Positions 61,701 to 64,000 of a stretch of DNA of 64,000 nucleotides are shown here, one piece after another (the first letter of the stretch is position 1; every line of letters starts with the position of its first letter). Both the position numbers and the translations under genes were made by a program. The notes beneath the pieces were generated by a model. That model searched no databases. It saw nothing but the letters and a program-made list of their open reading frames with translations, and had not been told where the DNA came from. Source of the DNA: Juglans regia (Eukaryota; Streptophyta; Magnoliopsida; Fagales; Juglandaceae); contig NC_049901.1 in NCBI RefSeq assembly GCF_001411555.2, forward strand, positions 11,170,681 through 11,234,680. Direction: 5' to 3'.

Positions 61701-64000
61701 CTGGTACACAGCACTAAAAAGTGCTATTCTTCAGCTGGGATTTCATAGTTCCAAAGCTGATTCATCTCTTTTTATTTATAACCATGGCTCAAATCTTTGT
61801 TATTTCCTGGTTTATGTTGATGACCTTGTTATTACCGGAAATAATTCAATCCTTGTAGACCACATCATTAAACAGCTGGGTGACATGTTTTCTCTCAAGG
61901 ATATGGGTTCCCTTCATTTTTTTTTGGGGATTGAAGTGATCCCTACTCGGGCTGGGTTATTTCTCTCACAACACAAGTATGTTCGTGAGCTTTTAGCCAA
62001 TACCAGTATGAGTGGTGCAAAGGATGTCTCAACACCTCTCTCTACCACCCAATCTCTTAAATTGGTCGATGGTACTGCTGCTGTGGACAGCTCAGAGTTT
62101 CGTCGCATCATTGGCAGCCTTCAATACCTCTCTCTCACTCGTCCAGACATCTCATTTGCAGTCAATAAACTTTCTCAATTCATGCACAAGCCGACTACAA
62201 ATCACTGGACAGCAACAAAGAGACTCCTTCGTTACTTAAAAACAAACCATTTTCTATGGTATTCATATTCACAAAGCTGCATCTCCTATTTTGAAGACAT
62301 ATTCCGATGCCGATTGGGCTGGAAATGTGGATGATCGCACATCCACCTCTGCCTATATTACCTTCTTGGGCTCTAATCCTATTTCTTGGAGCTCCAAAAA
62401 ACAAAGAGCTGTAGCACGATCCACAACAGAAGCTGAATACCGGGCATTAGCTAATGCGGCTTCCGAGACAATGTGGCTGTCCACTCTCTTCAAAGAACTT
62501 GCATTTTCAGTAAATGGACCTCCTCTACTGTTATGTGATAATCTTGGGGCCACTCATCTTAGCTTTAATCCAGTCAATCACTCGCGCATGAAACACATTC
62601 AAATCGACCTTCACTTTGTGCGTGACTTAGTGCAAAAAGGAAGTCTCCAAGTTCAACATGTCCATACTCAAGATCAATTGGCTGATCTGTTAACAAAGCC
62701 TTTGTCAAAACAACGCACGGAATGGTTACGTAACAAGATTGGCCTTGCCGATGGAAGCACAATCTTGCGGGGGCGTATAAGGGAAGCATGCGTGGAAACC
62801 ATTCAAGCAGAAACCAGCACATGATTCAAGCAGAAAATAGCACATGATTAGCCTACAATTATGCTCAATCTTCTGTCATAAAACTTGTATTAAAGCTGAT
62901 TTTATTTCCTTAGTTGTATATTGTAACAGCAACTTAATTTCAGCATTACCGTTACTTAGTTTCTAAAAATAACTTGTGTATTACTCTGTATATATTGGAA
63001 AATCTCTATCAATGAAATGTGTAGGAAACTATTCATTGAAATTCATTGGCAGTACCTTTTCTCTATATTCCCAACTTAATACCTCATATTCCTATTATTT
63101 GGAAATTTAAACTCATTTCATATGCACTGCTGTGTTTCTTATGAAGGAAATTAATGCTATATTGGGGGAGAAATTATCAGCAGAAGATGAAGAAGAAGTT
63201 TTGACAGAATTTGAGAACTTGGAAAGTCAGGTATGTATATTTTTCTATTCGGACAACAGGTCCATAATGTGCCTGAATTTTGTTTCTATTGATATAAACT
63301 ATACAGTATAAATTAGATATACTTTTCTTCCTGAGTGTTCATCATTTTGGCCATTTCCAGTATAAAAGTTGTGTGAATTCATGTCTTTGTTGCTGTTCAG
63401 AGGTTTTATTACACTCTTCACTTTTTCGCCATGCTAAATCTAGTAGACTGCTGTTGAATTCAAGATCATTCGAGCATTGTATTGCGGCATTGTACTCATT
63501 TTCCTGTGATATTACTGTATAAAAGATTAGAAATGGCAGTTGGTGAGTGTCCCAGATATTTGAATTCAATGACTGATGTAAATATTAGATTTTTCAATTG
63601 ATGGCAAAGAGGCTTTCATGATTCATGCGGTCTCTTATGTAGATGCTGCAATGAGTGCTTTATAAAGATTAAACAGTGGAATTATCTATTTGCGTTCTTT
63701 CCAATGAGTTTGGTTACTGTAGTTGGTTTGTGCTGCTGATTGAATTTATTTGAACTGATTTTATTTCTATTTGTAGCTTGAACTATCATTTCCAGACTGT
63801 GTTTACTTTTGATCTTTATTTTGGGATTTTTACTTTTCATGTTTGCATTGCCATTGCCCCTTCAAACCATAATTGTCTTATCTGAAAAAAAAAATCATCT
63901 TTGCTTGTTCAGATCATCCTTCAAGATCTGCCTGATGTTCCAACTTCAACACAATCTTCCGAAGAACACAACGAGAAGCTGAACCTTCCAGACGTACCAA
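55768..64000 (+). CDS. VPS20: VPS20 (CHMP6), ESCRT-III subunit, 3' end outside window
   Basis: VPS20 links ESCRT-II to ESCRT-III and nucleates the filaments that bud vesicles into multivesicular bodies. Exons: 55768-55869, 57264-57416, 57682-57834, 63147-63230 and 63913 to the window edge. All are in phase 0 with GT-AG introns, giving 193 residues so far (Arabidopsis about 219). The N terminus [10 protein letters not shown] carries Gly2, the myristoylation site known in this family. The Snf7 core is basic and helical ([58 protein letters not shown]), then acidic ([20 protein letters not shown]) before the tail [12 protein letters not shown]. Intron 3 (57835-63146) is 5.3 kb because a copia element sits in it; without the element it would be about 0.54 kb. 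Which VPS20 paralogue this is cannot be told. Confidence 0.95.
58082..58101. repeat. (CT)n microsatellite in VPS20 intron 3
   Basis: About ten CT units. Confidence 0.85.
58297..58588 (+). repeat. 5' LTR of young copia
   Basis: 292 bp. Contains a TATA-like 'tgtatatatt' and ends ctctata. Confidence 0.95.
58639..59616 (+). CDS. copia Gag of the young element
   Basis: Gag from ATG at 58639 ([11 protein letters not shown]) to TAA at 59614. It has a UBN2-type capsid region ([60 protein letters not shown]) and a CCHC knuckle [17 protein letters not shown] near 59515. The frame is also open upstream into the 5' LTR, but 58639 is a better start. It ends just after the knuckle; pol is in another frame. 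Confidence 0.9.
   Translation: MSSSSDQNPNFNLNTQPPSAAEKPLIALNITAQINEKLTPSTFPQWRAQFEALLIGYDLLDYAEGTLRCPTSAGTAADELRKIHWIRQDKLILSALLASTAPSITPLIATAKTSHEAWKKLNNLYASRSRTRAMQLKEELTLIQRGNRSITEYLHAVKALADEIAIIDHPISDDDLTLYVLNGLGPDFREIAAPIRARESSLAFEELHDLLVGHEAYLRRLEAATQHLVASANFTKTKQSAQGGNSSWSSKKSDSSRGPRGSSPGQGPQRDGRRSNANSGRPNNSTRRYQPKCQLCDQLGHIAKACPQFNSQNVYQLCHNLKWKG
59570..62824 (+). pseudogene. copia pol of the young element, three frame changes
   Basis: Protease with [10 protein letters not shown] (59620), pre-integrase and HHCC ([10 protein letters not shown] ... [10 protein letters not shown]), integrase core ([31 protein letters not shown]), RT ([18 protein letters not shown] near 61820) and RNase H ([22 protein letters not shown]). 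Frame changes fall at about 59575-59600 (gag to pol), about 60865-60900 (after integrase) and about 62235-62250 (before RNase H). No stop codons interrupt within segments. The last frame ends at 62824, 49 bases inside the 3' LTR. Frame changes could be real or errors of assembly. Confidence 0.88.
62776..63067 (+). repeat. 3' LTR of young copia
   Basis: 292 bp. Differs from the 5' LTR by C instead of T in 'gtggaaa.c' and A instead of G in 'tgtg/ag'. Confidence 0.95.
63231..63912. other. VPS20 intron 4
   Basis: 682 bp GT-AG intron. No exon or repeat of note. Confidence 0.85.

Larger units (their letters stand above)
58297..63067 (+). mobile_element. Young Ty1/copia element with TA...TA ends in VPS20 intron 3
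   Basis: 4771 bp. LTRs 58297-58588 and 62776-63067 are both 292 bp and differ at only two positions by eye. LTRs start TATAAGGG and end CTCTATA instead of TG...CA. A 5 bp duplication ttccc lies at 58292-58296 and 63068-63072. The primer site tggtatcaga starts at 58589 directly after the LTR, and a G-rich tract (tgcgggggcg) precedes the 3' LTR. Same orientation as the host gene. Gag is intact, but pol needs three frame changes. Confidence 0.96.

Overview
The window is plant nuclear DNA from a eudicot. It carries three typical spliced plant genes complete or nearly so (PAD4, a BAT1-type permease, and most of UVR8), the 5' part of a fourth (VPS20), long AT-rich intergenic stretches, and many plant-type transposons. 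PAD4 with a long lipase-domain insert and the abundant AT-rich MITEs suggest a woody eudicot. A fagid such as a walnut or hickory relative is a guess that I cannot confirm from sequence alone.

Layout. 414-8115 (-): UVR8, the UV-B photoreceptor, nine coding exons, with the C-terminal end beyond the left edge. About 8.3-22.6 kb: gene-free DNA holding hAT-type non-autonomous elements (one nested inside another), a roughly 1.6 kb segment present twice, Harbinger-like and other MITEs, and a decayed copia gag. 23082-27699 (+): PAD4, a lipase-like immune regulator of the EDS1 family. 27887-31740 (-): a BAT1/GABA-permease-type amino acid transporter, tail to tail with PAD4 and only 187 bp away. About 34.85-44.35 kb: a decayed copy of a BRWD/PHIP-type WD40-bromodomain gene, split by an old 7.2 kb Ty1/copia element that itself carries a Mutator-like insertion. 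44.4-49.5 kb: mostly unassigned, with one possible orphan exon, candidate 5' exons and an Au-type SINE. 50169-52443 (-): a gag-only copia derivative. 53317-53759 (-): a 443 bp TRIM. 54365-55067: a hAT MITE. 55768-64000 (+): VPS20 (ESCRT-III, CHMP6), whose third intron holds a nearly full-length, very young copia element with two LTR differences and TA...TA termini; the gene continues past the right edge.

The functional genes are independent of one another: light perception (UVR8), immunity (PAD4), amino acid and GABA transport (BAT1), and endosomal sorting (VPS20). The strongest signals are in the repeats. Target-site duplications are readable for nine elements. An internal paralogous empty site proves one hAT insertion, and a tandem array supplies the empty site for a Mutator-like insertion. 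A previously fragmented pseudogene can be reassembled across a retrotransposon. I found no convincing new biological system. The best candidates for new description are the hAT family with CCGG-rich ends, the gag-only copia, the TRIM, and the TA...TA copia.
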